Below are positions 10,446 through 22,540 of a DNA stretch of 64,000 nt, piece by piece. Position 1 is the stretch's first letter; every line of letters starts with the position of its first letter. This stretch comes from Helianthus annuus (Eukaryota > Streptophyta > Magnoliopsida > Asterales > Asteraceae). A program made the translations under genes and the position numbers. The notes beneath the pieces are model-generated. The model had not been told where the DNA came from. It searched no databases and worked only from the letters and a program-made list of their open reading frames with translations. The stretch lies in contig NC_035448.2 of NCBI RefSeq assembly GCF_002127325.2, forward strand, positions 86,818,587-86,882,586, in the 5' to 3' direction.

Positions 10446-12763
10446 TGCTCAGCTCGCGTCTTAGAATATATTAAAATGTCATCAATGAAAACGATGATGA
10501 ACTTATCCAAATGAGGCTTGCAGACCCTATTCATCAAGTCCATGAAAACAGCAGGAGCATTAGTCAAACCGAATGGCATGACTGTGAACTCATAATGTCC
10601 ATAGCGAGTGCGGAACGCTGTCTTGGGATTATCTTCTTCATGCACACGAAGTTGATGATATCCAGATCGCAGATCAATCTTTGAAAAATAAGAAGCGCCT
10701 TGCAATTGATCAAAGAGATCATCAATGCGAGGTAGGGGATATCGATTCTTGATAGTAAGCTTGTTAAGCTCACGATAATCGATACACATCCTAAAAGATC
10801 CATCCTTCTTCTTTACAAAGAGAACGGGAGCACCCCAAGGTGAAAAGCTAGGACGGATGAAACCTTTGTCAGAAAGTTCCTGCAGCTGCTTAGACAACTC
10901 TTGCATCTCAGACGGTGCAAGACGATATGGAGCTCTGGAAATGGGATTTGCACCAGGTACGAGATCAATACGGAACTCGACTTGGCGTGCTGGGGGTAGA
11001 CCAGGTAACTCTTCAGGGAAAACCTCTGAATAATCCCGAATGACAGGAATATCTTGAATAGACTTACCTTTGCCCTTATCTGCTACAACATGTGCCAAAA
11101 AGGCCATATAGTTCTTCCGCAGATACTTCCGAGCTTTAAAACAGGACATGAGTTTGAGACCACCAGCAGGTTTCTCACCACGAACCTGTAGGATCTCACC
11201 TGACGAAAGCGGCATGCGTATGATCTTCTCAAAAGAAACTATCTCTGCGTGATACTTGGCTAACCAATCCATACCCACAATAACGTCGAAGCTTCCAAGT
11301 TGCATAGGCGTGAGGTCAATAGGAAAAAGTTGTTTGTTAAGGTTCAACTGGCAGTTGCGGAGAACATAATCAAGAATAATGGGTTCACCGCTCGCCACTT
11401 CTACGGTTAATGGTTTACCTAGTTTCGTTCTAGACACTCGAAGCAATGGTTCAAAAGATAATGACACAAAACTCTTATCAGCACCCGAATCAAAAAGAAC
11501 AGATGCTGGCTGATTATTAATAAAGAACGTACCGTTCACCACATTATCATCTGCTTGTGCCTCTTGTGCGTTCATGTTGAAGACTCGACCTCGAGCCTGA
11601 GCCTGATTCTGGTTGGCATTCTGATTCTGGTTGGCTAGCCTTGGGCACCGATTTCTGTAGTGGGTCAGATCCCCACAGTTATAACAAGCACCTGGTAGGT
11701 AGTGTGGTCGTGCAGCTTGACCCTGTTGCTGAGCAGGAGGCTGAGCAACTTGTTGAGCCGGGTTCTGAACTGCGCGATTTTGAGAAAACCGACAAACATT
11801 GGCAAGATGAACTGACTTCCCACAGGTAGTACAGAAACGGCACTGATGTTGCGGCTGATGGTGACTGTTGCATCTATTGCACAAAGGTGCATTCCCTGAA
11901 TAGGGCTTCTTCGCTGGAGGCTGTGCGGGTTGGTTGGGAGCTGCCTGGTTAGCTTGGGCAGTGATAGCATAGTTTTGGGAAGCCTTACGCTTCCTTGCTC
12001 TTTTCGATGAACCAGAATCCTTCCCATTCTTGTTTTGACCTTTCTTGCTATCTTCCTTGTCAAACGACTGTTTCTTGCCCTTGTCACCCTTCCTGTGTAA
12101 TTTATTCTTCCGAATCTGCGACTCAGTCAATGTCGCTGATAACTCGATCGCCTGACGGAGTGTGGTAGGGTTACTACCAGTAATGATGTCTTGCACTGAG
12201 TCAGGTAGGCCGTCGATGTACCTTTCGATGGCCTTGTCGAGTGGGGCAACCATAGTCGGGCAAAGCAGACTTAACTCCTCAAACCTATCAGTATATGCCA
12301 TGTGCTCGCCACTATCTTGTTTCAAGTCATCAAACTCCTTCTCCAACGCTCGTTGTTCATGACGAGGACAAAACTCCCTCATCATAAGAGCTCTAAGTTC
12401 AGCCCATGTCTGAGCTAGAGCAACTTCTGCACCACGGTCTCTCATTACCCCATTCCACCATGTAAGAGCCCTCTTTTGAAACATGCTCAAAGAAAACTCG
12501 ACCTTGCGATTATCCGGAAACTGAACGTGGCGAAAAGTATTCTCAATGCTCTCGAACCATTGAAGAAGCCCAGTTGCTCCTTCGGAACCACTAAACTTGA
12601 GTGGTTTAGCCGAGTTAAAATTCTTGAAATTGCATGGAGCATTGTTGTTGTTGTTGGCTTGATTCCATTGAGCAAAGAGATTTGGGAATTGAGCAGCCAT
12701 CTGCTGCGCAATAATTTCTGCCAGCTCGGTAGTAGCTATCTGGCTTTCGCGTCGAGGAGGCAT
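10446..12763 (-). pseudogene. Element B Gag-protease-RT polyprotein (truncated by LINE insertion)
   Basis: The likely start is 12763 ([20 protein letters not shown]), because the open frame before it is leader. Domains in order: Gag ([37 protein letters not shown]), a Lys-rich stretch, CCHC-like knuckles ([31 protein letters not shown]), aspartic protease ([23 protein letters not shown]) and RT ([50 protein letters not shown]). Gag and pol share one frame. The frame is cut after the FIDD motif by the LINE insertion and continues at 9768. Unlike A, D and H, this gag has no intron near its start. Confidence 0.88.
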
Positions 12764-13350
12764 TCTAAAAGAGGAAAACATGAAAGGAAACGAGTGAGAT
12801 GATTGGATGAAGAGGATGAAATGAAACACAATCAACAAAAGCAAAGATGGTGGTTACGCATCGCAAAGCAAACAAGCGACACAAAATGTCTAGTCAAAGT
12901 AAGTGGGTCAAAAATAATGTATCGCGAAGACATGTTCGCCTATAAGTGAACACTCACCCCAAGAGTTCCCAGGTAAGAGTGACTGGTCCGATTATGTGGA
13001 TTTGTACGAACACTCTAGCCTTAGACAGAAAACTCAAGGTACAGGCATTCACTCTTCCAGTTCGCATGTGTTCACACTATTAAAGCCCAAAACTTTGACG
13101 AGACTTTTGAAAATTCAAAAGGGTTCAAAACCATATAACAGAGGGTTCAAAACCTAGTAATCAATCATCCTCGAACAGACGATTAATTTTCAAAGCGGAT
13201 TCAGAACCGATGTTCTCGTTGTGGTTATCACCTAAGGATAGGTGAAGTGCATGTTTTAAAATCAAAACACAAGATAACTAGTGTTAGGGTCCTAGAAAGT
13301 TATAGTCTAGGTCAAAGCATTACTAATAACCTAATTCCCTATAACCATTG
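12764..13350 (-). other. Untranslated leader of element B
   Basis: This stretch lies between the primer site and the gag start. It has no open frame of note. Short repeats such as AAAGGGTTCAAAAC-like segments (13120-13155) are visible. I see no other feature. Confidence 0.6.
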
Positions 13351-13362
13351 GCTCTGATACCA
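13351..13362 (-). other. Primer binding site of element B
   Basis: The plus strand reads GCTCTGATACCA, preceded by CCATTG, which is complementary to TGGTATCAGAGCCAATGG (initiator tRNA-Met). It lies 7 bp from the LTR start at 13370. Confidence 0.9.
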
Positions 13363-13614
13363 ACTCTTCTGTCACACCCCGACCGCGTATAACATGCAAC
13401 CGCGGCGGAAACGTCGGGGAGTGTTGGGACAGAATTAATTGTTTCATAACCATGGAAATTAAAGTTACATTTTATTTATCAAACAAGCGTATTACATTGT
13501 CTTTAAATAGGAAATAAAGAGTTTATAACATAATTAAACTAGTCTATCTTCTTTTTATGTCTCTAAGGCACAGGTCCGCCCTAGTATCACAATCATCATC
13601 CTAAGCAACAGCTC

Positions 13615-14945
13615 CTGAAAACACATGTGAAAGTAGGTACGTCAGCATAAAAATGCCTGTGAGATACATAGGTTTTGTGAAAATGGGATTCATGACTTGA
13701 GTTTAAAGAAAACGTCTAATAACAGTCAGTCATGAACCTTGTAAATTGTTTAGTCTTGTAAATCATATGAGAAATGATAAGATCAGATGATATGTATAAA
13801 TAAAATTTAAGGTTAAAGGAGAGTAAAAATGAGTTTGTATAAGATAAGTTTGTTTGTAAAACAATGTCTTGTGAAGAATATGTTATTTGTGAAAAAGGTA
13901 ACATGTCTATACTGAAATGATTTAAATAATGCTACGATAGGTAATATTATACAAACATTTATATATAGGAAGTACCAGCGGCGTATCCACCATGTTTGTA
14001 TCATATTACATACGCCACGTTACTCAAACCATTTACCCAAACCAACCACCATGTAAATTGTTCATGTATAAATCAATTGTTAATGCATAAACCATATCGA
14101 AATGTCTATGTTCAATGTAAACCACCAAATGTGTATATCAATGTCAAAATGTTTATGTTTAATGTAGATCATGTAATGTGCACCCAAAATATATCATGTA
14201 TGGTAAGTGAAATGTATCAACTAAACCATATGTAAAATGCACAAAAACAAGGTATTGAAGTAAAACATGGTTTAAATCAAAGTTATGTTTTATGGAACAA
14301 ATGCATGCTATACTGATACAAACATTTATGCGGTATTGTGAAAATGCATACATCCAAGCCTTGAGACTGTGGCGATAAACCCTTAAACAAATTAAAGGTT
14401 TATCTAAGTTATGTATATCGAATTCGGTCATTCCTTTCATCCAAACCAACCTAGGATGTCCGGAACGGGAGTTGTCAATTCCTATGGTACCACTACCTAC
14501 TAACGAACGGCGTAGCTAATGTTAATGAATGTATTGTTCCATGTTAAACAAACCAAATATCATACCAAAATGAAGGCATGTGATGTAAACAATTGTACTA
14601 AGTATGCACACAATGGGCATAAATAGCATAGAATGTAATGTGAAACAATGTACTAAGTACGCACACAATGGGCATACATAGCATGAAATGTAATGTAAAA
14701 CAATATACTAAGTACGCACATAATGGGCATACATAGCATGAAATGTAATGTAAAACAATGTACAAAGTACGCACACAATGGGCATAGATAGCATAGAATG
14801 TAATGAAATCATGTACTATAATGTACTAACGAACATAGCAGGTATATGATGTGAAAGCATGGAAAGCATGAAAGTAACAAGTAGGCACATGTGTTTCACC
14901 CCAAAATGTTTGGAAAACAGTAAAAGAGGGGTTCAATGTACTCAC
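13615..14945 (-). promoter_or_regulatory. Possible leader intron in element B LTR (weaker match)
   Basis: The minus-strand donor is CAC|GTGAGTACAT at 14945. The acceptor CACATGTGTTTTCAG|GAGC ends at 13615. The positions and the CATG...CAG acceptor context resemble A, C, D, F and H. The pairing arm near the acceptor (ACGTACCTAC, 13642-13633) matches only about 8 of 10 positions with wobble. The interval contains the 55-bp tandem repeats. Confidence 0.35.
14586..14806 (+). repeat. Four tandem 55-bp repeats in element B LTR
   Basis: The phrase GTACTAAGTA recurs at 14595, 14650, 14705 and 14760, exactly 55 bp apart, each followed by GCACACAATGGGCAT-like sequence and AGAATGTAATG or a variant. Each unit holds a GTACT/AGTAC palindrome. 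This is an LTR-internal minisatellite. Confidence 0.85.
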
Positions 14946-15823
14946 GTGAGATTGCTTTGAAGTTCTTGTATAACAACCAAATAATGCTAGAGATCACGGA
15001 TATCAAACGACACCTAATAGGTAGGTATTAATATACCGGACCAAAATCGGAAGGATCGGATAGTATGCGGGTTCATAAACCAAACGAGTATGGAGACTCG
15101 TGTAGTATGGTTTAACAAAGCCTACATACTAAAATGAAACCTAACCTAAGTGCTTACGACCCATTACGACCCGTTTAGGTAACTTATGCTACCTTAACGC
15201 ATCGTTCGCGTAGAACGCGTTTGGAACGCCTAACATCGTGACCATAAGCTATAATCTCGGAAGGTTATAGCTATGGTCACCTAATGTGTTTGGCCGTATC
15301 CTAATGATCGACCAAATGGGTCGGGTTCGAAAGTATAAGCGATTGTTTAGATCGCTTACCTTACGACCCTATATAAGCAGTAAACTAAAATTGACGAGCT
15401 AAGCATGTTAGAACATGCTTAACTAAGTTTAGAAAACAGGTTTGGTATCAAAACAAACGGTTTTGATACTTACGAGTAGTTTGGTTACAAAATACACAAG
15501 AATGCGCATTTTGGCCGAAACTACGACTCGTCACTGAGCCTTGATAATGTGGTAATCAGTAGGTATAGTCACTACGGACTATAACCATCGTGATCACACT
15601 CACGTTATGAAGTTCAAACGAACTTCGGGTTGACCATAGGCTGGTCAACGCAGAAGGTCAAACATAGTTTGACTTTAGGACTAGAAAGCGATAAAAGAAC
15701 AAAAGAACACTTACGAAGGGTCCCCGAAAGCTAAACTTGATCAAGGAGTTTAGTTATGAAGCAATGGCATCAACTTAGAGCTCTTTGATCAGTTTTGTGG
15801 GTTTTAACACAAATGGGGGGGGG

Positions 15824-15831
15824 TATTTATA
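15824..15831 (-). promoter_or_regulatory. TATA box of element B 5' LTR
   Basis: The minus strand reads CCTATAAATACCCCC, a strong plant TATA context, and the left LTR has the same sequence at about 100-108. Transcription would start just below 15800 and run left through the LTR end into gag. Confidence 0.6.
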
Positions 15832-16851
15832 GGAAAAGCAACACCGTTAGGATCGTTTCTTGAATATCGTGCCACGATCTCATGCGTACACTTGTCAAGA
15901 TGTTGTGGTATCATATAGTGACCTTAACTCCAGAGATTGTGAAAGGGCATTGCCCTTTGGAGTGATTGAAAGGCCAAAATGATCAAAAAAACGAGTTTCT
16001 GCATCTGCAGGGCTCACGCGGCCCGCATCAGCATACAGACAAAACCCAGGCGGGCCGCCTGGCCATGTCTGATCAGCACAAGTTTTCATAAATGACAGTT
16101 TTAGTCCCTGTTGCATATTTAAGCCATTTCCGACACTTCTAAGGCCCGTAAAGCCAACTTTAAGGCCCTAAAATGATGCCTAAACATTGTGGACATGAAA
16201 CATGCTTAAAAATATGCCGGATGTTGGTTCGTTTGGCCGTACGATCGCGATGTTCGCTTAATTACGACGGAATGCGCATAAGCGCGAAAAACGATCCAAA
16301 ATGCGTGACGAATGGATTTTTCTCATGCCAAACACTATGGCATAATATAAGGATGCTAACATAAATTTTTGGATGTCCGGATGTATTCAGAACGTAAGTT
16401 ATGCACGAAAGTGCAAACTTGTGCACTTTTTGACACTTTTAGCCCCTGAATGATCCAAAAGTTTATTTTAGCATACCAAACCCCTCAAAGCCTATTTCTA
16501 AGCTACGTAAAGGATATTTATGGTATGTTTAACTTTTGGACATGTTCCGGAATGTCTGTTTTAGTTCAAATTGCCATACCAAGGCCTTCAAAACTTATTT
16601 CTAAGTTATGTAAAGGTTATTTAAGGTATGTTGAGTATATGTTGATGCTCCGGAGTATTTGTCGCATTAAACTGAGTACGTTTACGCTCCAGTTTGCGTA
16701 TAATTCTCCAGAAAGCGATGTAGAGTTTGAAATTGAGCAAAAGTCAAAACATGAAAAATGTAAAACACAACCAAACAAACATTGGGATTAAATAACATTG
16801 TTTTATTGATAATTGAACTGTTCATAATGATTTCGAGCACAAATGTTACAC

Positions 16852-18649
16852 AAAGCAATGAATATGTACAATGATACAAGTGAAGAACAGGCAACAGCAA
16901 TGAAGACACTTCAAGGAGCGTTTATGATCAAACAGAAAGTTGTGAACAACTACATTGAGAAGTGTGCTGTTTTAGAACAGAAACTGGAGGCTCAAAGAAT
17001 TGAAACTGAAAGAGTTAATCGTTTGTTGAAAAGTTACTCATGTACTTCTTATGTCATTGACAGGATTTATCCAACTGTTGAAGGCATGAAGGCATTTGAA
17101 GAGGATGAAGTGACAAAAGAACAAACTGAAGAAAAGACTCCAGAGAAGAAGAACGAAAAGAAGAATGACACAAAGAAAAAGGATGACAAAAAGAATTCTG
17201 GTAAGAAACAAGGTGTCAGTTATAACAAGTGTCCACCCCCGCTGGAAAATGGATATTTGCCTAGAAATCCAAATTCTGAAAGAGTCCAAAAAGCTATAAA
17301 CTTACAGTGGGAGTCGGAGTCATCAGTAAATTTGCCAGAAAGTATTGATGTCACGTTTACATCGTCTGACACTGATCAACAATCTCAATTGATGAAGAAA
17401 GTGGTGGATCATGTGTTAGATAACGATGGAATAGAGGAGTCAAAGTCGGAGTCTATGTCGGAGTCAAAGTCTGAGTCCAGCACTCCGGGTCAAAATGAAA
17501 AACAGGGTAAAAGAGTTTATGATAAAGACTTCCTGTTATCAAAATCTAATTTGAATGATGAAACATTTAAAGTGGCATATACTTTGAATGATTTGGACAA
17601 ATTATATTTTGATGAGGAATTTCCAATAAGAGGTGTCAAAACAAAAATGATCAAAAAGTTTTTCAAATTAACAGAAATCAATATTTCTGAAATAAAAGAT
17701 ATAAATCTTACTGATAAACCTAAAAAATACACCTCAAGAGTTCAGCAAAGATTAAACAAGAAAAAGGGTTACAGTTCTGGTTCTGGTTTTCAAAAGAAAC
17801 CAAATCATAACGGTAATTTCAAAAAGAAAGGTCTTGGTTTTAATCCAACAGAAAAATGAAAAATATGTTCAAGATTTTAAATCAAAGATAACATTTGTTT
17901 CAGGTACATCTTCTGAAGAAGAAAAAGAAAAGTTGTTCAGAAAGCAGTCAAACAGAGATTTCCTTGCAATGAAGCAAGATGAGATGAAGACTGTTGATCT
18001 GAAGAAGAAAACTCGAACCTGTTTCAAGTGTGGAAAAAGTGGTCATATTGCCATGAACTGTTTTCAGGCAATTCAAACCAAACAAGAAGTTTTTAAAATG
18101 AAAGAGAAAGTAATTGAGTTTGAACCACCAATTGATAGAACCAAACTATTCAAAAATTCAAAATTTGAAATTGGTGAATGTTCAAATAGATTTTACAAGA
18201 AAAGAGCTAAATCTGACAACCAGAAATGGGTTGTCAAGAAGTCTGTTGATAGTTCTAGCGATGATTCTGATAGATCAAAATCAGAGGAGCTATCTTCTGG
18301 CGATGAATCTGATTCCACAAAATCAGATGAGCCACAGGTTGAAGAAAAAGGTGAAAAATCAGTTCCGACTGTGGATAATGAGGATTTTCCACCACTTTGG
18401 TCTGAAAATTTTAAGAAGAAAATTGGTAAAGTTGAAATCTCAAACCAATTCTATTCTGACAAAAAGGTTTTTGATGTTGAAAAGGCCTTTAACCCCAAAG
18501 TTAAACACATCTTTGGAAAAATAATTGACCGAAAAGTCAAAGGGGTTAAAGAGTTCTATGAGAAGAAAATGAGAGGTAAGAAACCGAGTGTAGGTAACTC
18601 GGTCACACCCAAGGCTGGTCAAGCTTGGGTGGATATATTCTTTGAATGA
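16852..18649 (+). pseudogene. Copia-type Gag fragment with CCHC knuckle
   Basis: The first frame (16852-17859) is rich in Lys, Glu and Ser, with a coiled-coil-like start (AVLEQKLEAQRIETERVNRL) and a region found in large copia Gag proteins (YTLNDLDKLYFDEEFPIRG). A one-base shift in an A-rich run near 17855 moves to the second frame (to 18649), which holds the zinc knuckle CFKCGKSGHIAMNC and an acidic Ser-rich stretch, ending KAGQAWVDIFFE. Element B removed the N-terminus. I recall similar long Gags in composite-family copia elements; that is memory, not a search. Confidence 0.75.
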
Positions 18650-20808
18650 AAAACCTGACTTGCCGGAGAACCCAACTTTGTAATCGCAGATCAGCAATCG
18701 GCATCATTCTTAAAAATTGATTTTCTGAATGAATCTTAAAATGGTTAAATTTTACAGGTTGTGACTTGTCGGAGCTTCCAGGTTGGTAAGTGTGAAGCAT
18801 GAATCGGCATTTTTATTGGTAAAATGAATTTGTGTACATGTTTTATTCCTACAAGTGGTAAATAGGTTTGGATAAACTTACAAGTGGTAAGAGATTTGAT
18901 TTTACAAAAGTGATTCATCAAGGTCATTAGGTTGAACTTGATGTAATCCTCATATAAATGGTTGAAAACAATTTGATGAATTGATCCCCATTTTTTACAA
19001 GTGGTAAAACCAACAAAACTTATTTTCCGAAAAACCATTTTGATTAAAACAAACTTAAGTGTTTTGGAATCTTAATGGGAAAATAGTTTGTTGAGAGGGG
19101 GAGTTCTGATTGTTTATGCCGAATGGATGGCGATTTGAAGCTATTCATAACAGTTGTCAAATTTCTTGTACAGTTTGTTTTCAAACTTCCTTTAAATGTG
19201 TTTGCATTTTAGGGGGAGTAAAAGTTTCAGAAAATTCAAAAACATTAGAAAAATTAAAAAATACAAAAACATGATAAAATCAATAATGAGTTTGGTTGTG
19301 AAAATAGGAAATGATAGTACATCAGTGAACTATCACAACATGCTAAAGAATTGGAAAGTCGAAAATGTGATAAACAATCTCACTGTGGATGTGCCAGTAG
19401 GTTTTTACACATTTAGTAGATTGTTTTCGAGATATAAACTTAAATTTCAAACTTGCTTATCTCGTGGGTAACTTTTCTTGGATATATGGGTAACCCCCGA
19501 AATCTTGTTTGAAAGGTCCCTTTTTCTGAGATACGAGGTCTTTATACTCAGTGATATTTGGGATATTATCCCGGGACTTCTGATTGCGGCAGCAATGGCC
19601 TAGTCCCCGTATAATACTTTGCAAATTGCTTGAAATATAGCGCCGCCCTCAGCATAAAAATGATAAAACATTGCAAAATGCTAAATCATATGCTGTTGAA
19701 GAAAAGATCCTCTAAAGGGGACACACCAAAAGTCGAGCCGTCATCTCTCTGCTGAACGGAAGTTCTGACCTGAGCTCTCACGGTTTCGCACCTAACCCCT
19801 TACAGATATCATCTAGGTATACTCACCTGTAAGACTGAATATTGGGATCTGGATACGGGAGTATATTCAAGTGGTGGGACACGCGAATAAGTTTATGTTC
19901 TTAAAACATTAATCTCGTATCTCGAAACATTTGAACTTTGTGTGAAATTTAAAGTGGATCAGTATACTGACAATCTAGGTGAATTGTTTAGAACTTAAAA
20001 TGAAATAAAGCTTAACGGTGTTGGTGATTTGTCTCAGAAACTGATATGATCCTCTTACACAAACTAACAAAAAGATTGTCTGTAAATATTTCTTTACTGC
20101 ATTTCTTTTATATAAAAATTTCAAAAAGATTTTTAGTGTGTTTTAGCATAAATTTTTGAAAAATCCAAAAAGATTTTCGACAACTGGTGTTGGAAAGCTG
20201 ATTTTCAAAATTCCAGGTGCTAAACATGATGATCATTTTGAGGAGAAGTTTGGGACAAAAATGAGAGAAGATTTTAAAACTTTTTGTTCGTACATGTGGT
20301 CATGTGTCATATGAAAATGTTTTTAAATCTATCGTGCAAATGATTCATCAAATATCTGCAAGTGGTGTCTAAGATTGCAAAATCTTTATGGTACAGAACT
20401 TATAATTGTGGAAGAGACTGTGCAGGTTTGAGTAAGAGCTGGGATAATCGATCCTGAGAAGCTTGTGATTGAAGAAAGCCAGGTTTCGATTTTGAGCAGA
20501 GTGTTGATCCAGGCAATGATCTTGAATCTGTGAAAGCCAAACTGCGATCCCAGTTTATTGAAAGAGGGAGTCTGAAGTTGCTAAGAGCCAGGTCTTTAAT
20601 TCTGGAAGATTGTAGATACGAAAGTTGCTGATAAATTTAAAGATTCAACATTCGAAAGGGAGAGTATTTGTTCAAAGGGAGTCTGATGGTACTAATTGAA
20701 GAAAAGAGAGAGATTGAAGGATGCTTTACAGTGTAAAGATACTTTGAAGAGAAGCCCGAAGACTGATAAAGACTGAAGATGCGAAGACTCGACACTGAAG
20801 ACTCGTCA
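18650..20808 (+). other. Non-coding internal region of copia element S
   Basis: About 2.1 kb carries no recognisable pol domain. It includes several AGGGGGAGT runs (near 19095 and 19212) like the terminal purine tract and short repeats such as ACAAGTGGTAA (near 18850, 18880, 19000). It may be the remnant of an internally deleted pol or a long 3' untranslated region. Confidence 0.5.
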
Positions 20809-20825
20809 ACATTCGAGGGGGAGTC

Positions 20826-21295
20826 TGTTGGTGCATGCGTCTGTCGACTTCGTCTTGTATCGAGTCTTGTTTGTATTTAGATAGATCAGGGCACGTTATT
20901 CGAGGAAAATGTCAAATATAGGGTGAATAGCAGTTTCAAGCGAAATCACATCTTGTAATTCCGCTTGAAATGATCATATCCAGTTAAAGCGAAATCATAT
21001 ATGTTAATTCCGCTTGAAGTTGATTTCGCTTGAAGGTGATTCCGCTTGAGACGTGTTCAAGCGAAATCACATCCCCCATATATACCTTGTGTCTTGACTT
21101 CATCAGATAACAGTTTTCCGGTTGAGCCATGAAGTGCTGCCGAAGTGTCGTCACGCTGTAAAACGTCATTATATCAATAATATCGATAGTTAAAGTGTAA
21201 ATCTAGCTGAATTGACCTCGATACGTCTGTTTCCGCCTTTCGTATTGAGAAAAACTCTTCTGATCGACTCATTCGGGTCTGAAAACGATCCTACA
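20826..21295 (+). repeat. 3' LTR of copia element S
   Basis: It begins TGTTGG and ends CCTACA (near-perfect terminal inverted repeat), right after the purine tract CGAGGGGGAG (20814-20823). The following CAACA (21296-21300) may be the target duplication; the other copy is outside the window. Confidence 0.8.
20935..21070 (+). repeat. Alternating inverted repeats in copia S LTR
   Basis: Seven copies of a GCGAAATCA / TKCCGCTTGAA-type half-site occur in both orientations (about 20936, 20961, 20986, 21018, 21031, 21046, 21058). Neighbouring opposite copies can pair. They lie in the first half of the LTR, where enhancers are expected. Confidence 0.6.
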
Positions 21296-22503
21296 CAACA
21301 TAACATATCTTTTAACCACTAAAAAGTTAGAAGTAAACGAGAGTGGTGAGAGCCTTACTACTAGCTTTAAGCTAGGGAAGATCAATGATGAAAATGGAGT
21401 GGTTAAAAGCAAACGGAAGAGGTCCTTGATGATCCACAAGCTCCAAGCTTCGTTAGTGACCTTCTTACAACTCAAGATGATCTTGGAATGGCTAGATGTT
21501 GGATGAAAAATGCTGATGATGGTGGGGTTACATACGGCCGAAGTGAGGGAGAGAGAGAAGGAGAGTTGAAGTGTGGAGAAGATGGTGATACTTATGTCTA
21601 CTTATAATCCTTATTCTCCTTTGTCCATTGGTTTATATGTTTCAATAAGTACACAAAAATCTTTTCAAATCTTAAGAAAGATCATATGGAGATTTAGGAA
21701 GATTAGATAAATCTTGAGTGTGGGGGCCACCTTGGGCCGTAAATAAGAGAAGGGGGGTTAATGTAACTTTTGATGGTAAGTAGGTAAATTAGTGGAGGTT
21801 AAGTGTAATATCTAGTGTTTTAAGTGTATGATGCATTATGTAGTATGTTAGGGTGTTCGGGAACCATAACTAGCCAAGAAAGATAAAATAAATGCTTATA
21901 GCAATATTTTGGTGTTCCGGGTAATGTCCGGTTGTTCGGTTAGATACCGGTTCGTTAAAGTGTCAAGTTATTCCGTATAGTTTCCTTTATGTAACTTTTT
22001 GTGACACTTTTAATTCCCGACACTTAGGAAAGCATACAGGACTATTTTGCCATATTTTTGCATGTTACTAGCATGTTAAAATGCTGATTTTTGCTGATTA
22101 ATGCGGAATTCTGCACTTTGAGTGGGTTTTAGGCACTTTCCGGTATTTAAACTATCACCTAGTGACGCAGTTTTATGGTCCTTACTTCCCTACACTCCAT
22201 ACTAGTGTAGTACCTTGTCTCTGGCCCTTACGGGGTCTCAAAACATTGTCTGTCTATGTACTGACATTGTCAGCATGTTTCTGAGCTATCCGCTAACGGT
22301 GCTAACTGTGCTTTGTGCGTCGTTTATGTCACTAAAGTTTGTATGTGATAAATGGTGTGACAGCATGAAATATGATGCACATGTATGTATGATACAGAGA
22401 TCATAAAGCAGTTTAAGTTATCAGTTGTAATTAAGCACAATCATTAAGCACTAATCAAGATTAATTAATTGTACGGATACATGCAAATTTGACAGTTGTC
22501 ACA
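21296..22503 (-). repeat. Left (3') LTR fragment of element C
   Basis: It is collinear with 51825-53107 and ends TTGTCACA at 22503, followed by a polypurine-tract complement. Near 22290-22350 the sequence differs wholly from the right copy (52830-52950), a replacement in one LTR. The remainder of this LTR lies left of the copia insertion, outside the window. Confidence 0.85.
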
Positions 22504-22540
22504 TTCTCCCCCTGTTAAGAAAATTTCGTCCTCGAAATTT
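22504..22540 (-). other. Polypurine tract and stem-loop of element C
   Basis: TTCTCCCCCTGTTAAG directly after the LTR is the complement of a polypurine tract. A stem-loop with 8-bp arms AAATTTCG and CGAAATTT and a 4-nt loop follows (22521-22540), as in B, A and D. Confidence 0.7.

Larger units (their letters stand above)
1..16850 (-). mobile_element. Ty3/gypsy element B, chromovirus-like, carrying nested insertions
   Basis: This is a minus-strand LTR retrotransposon whose left LTR runs off the window. Bases 1-1181 match the end of the right LTR (13370-16850), starting at about 15724. The right LTR begins TGTCACACCCC and ends TTACA. A primer-site complement (GCTCTGATACCA) lies 7 bp before it, and a polypurine-tract complement follows the left LTR at 1182. 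Coding order on the minus strand is gag, protease, RT, RNase H, integrase, chromodomain-like tail. The coding region is broken by gypsy element A (1728-8027) and a LINE-like insertion (9769-10445). B itself sits in the gag of copia element S, since the S reading frame resumes exactly at 16851. Confidence 0.9.
13370..16850 (-). repeat. 5' LTR of element B
   Basis: This 3481-bp LTR starts TGTCACACCCC and ends TGTTACA. Its last 1.1 kb is repeated at 1-1181. It contains a consensus plant TATAAATA box (15831-15824), four 55-bp tandem repeats (14586-14806) and splice-like signals at 14945 and 13615. The small open frames inside are not conserved genes. Confidence 0.92.
16851..21295 (+). mobile_element. 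Ty1/copia element S, 3' part, gag-only
   Basis: This is a plus-strand element whose 5' part lies left of the window, beyond element B. The gag frame starts abruptly at the LTR end of B. A purine tract (20814-20823) and a 470-bp 3' LTR (TGTTGG...CCTACA, 20826-21295) close the element. The sequence after 21295 matches the right LTR of element C from about 51825, so S inserted into C's left LTR. No protease, integrase or RT is recognisable between gag and the LTR, so this copy is non-autonomous. Confidence 0.8.

Noticed and set aside
13716..14449. Short open frames in the B LTR (for example 14159-14449)
   Set aside because: AT-rich chance frames without homologous motifs, within an LTR.
14586..14806. 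Regularly spaced 55-bp repeats, at first sight like a CRISPR array
   Set aside because: The spacers are not unique; the whole 55-bp unit is repeated inside a plant LTR.
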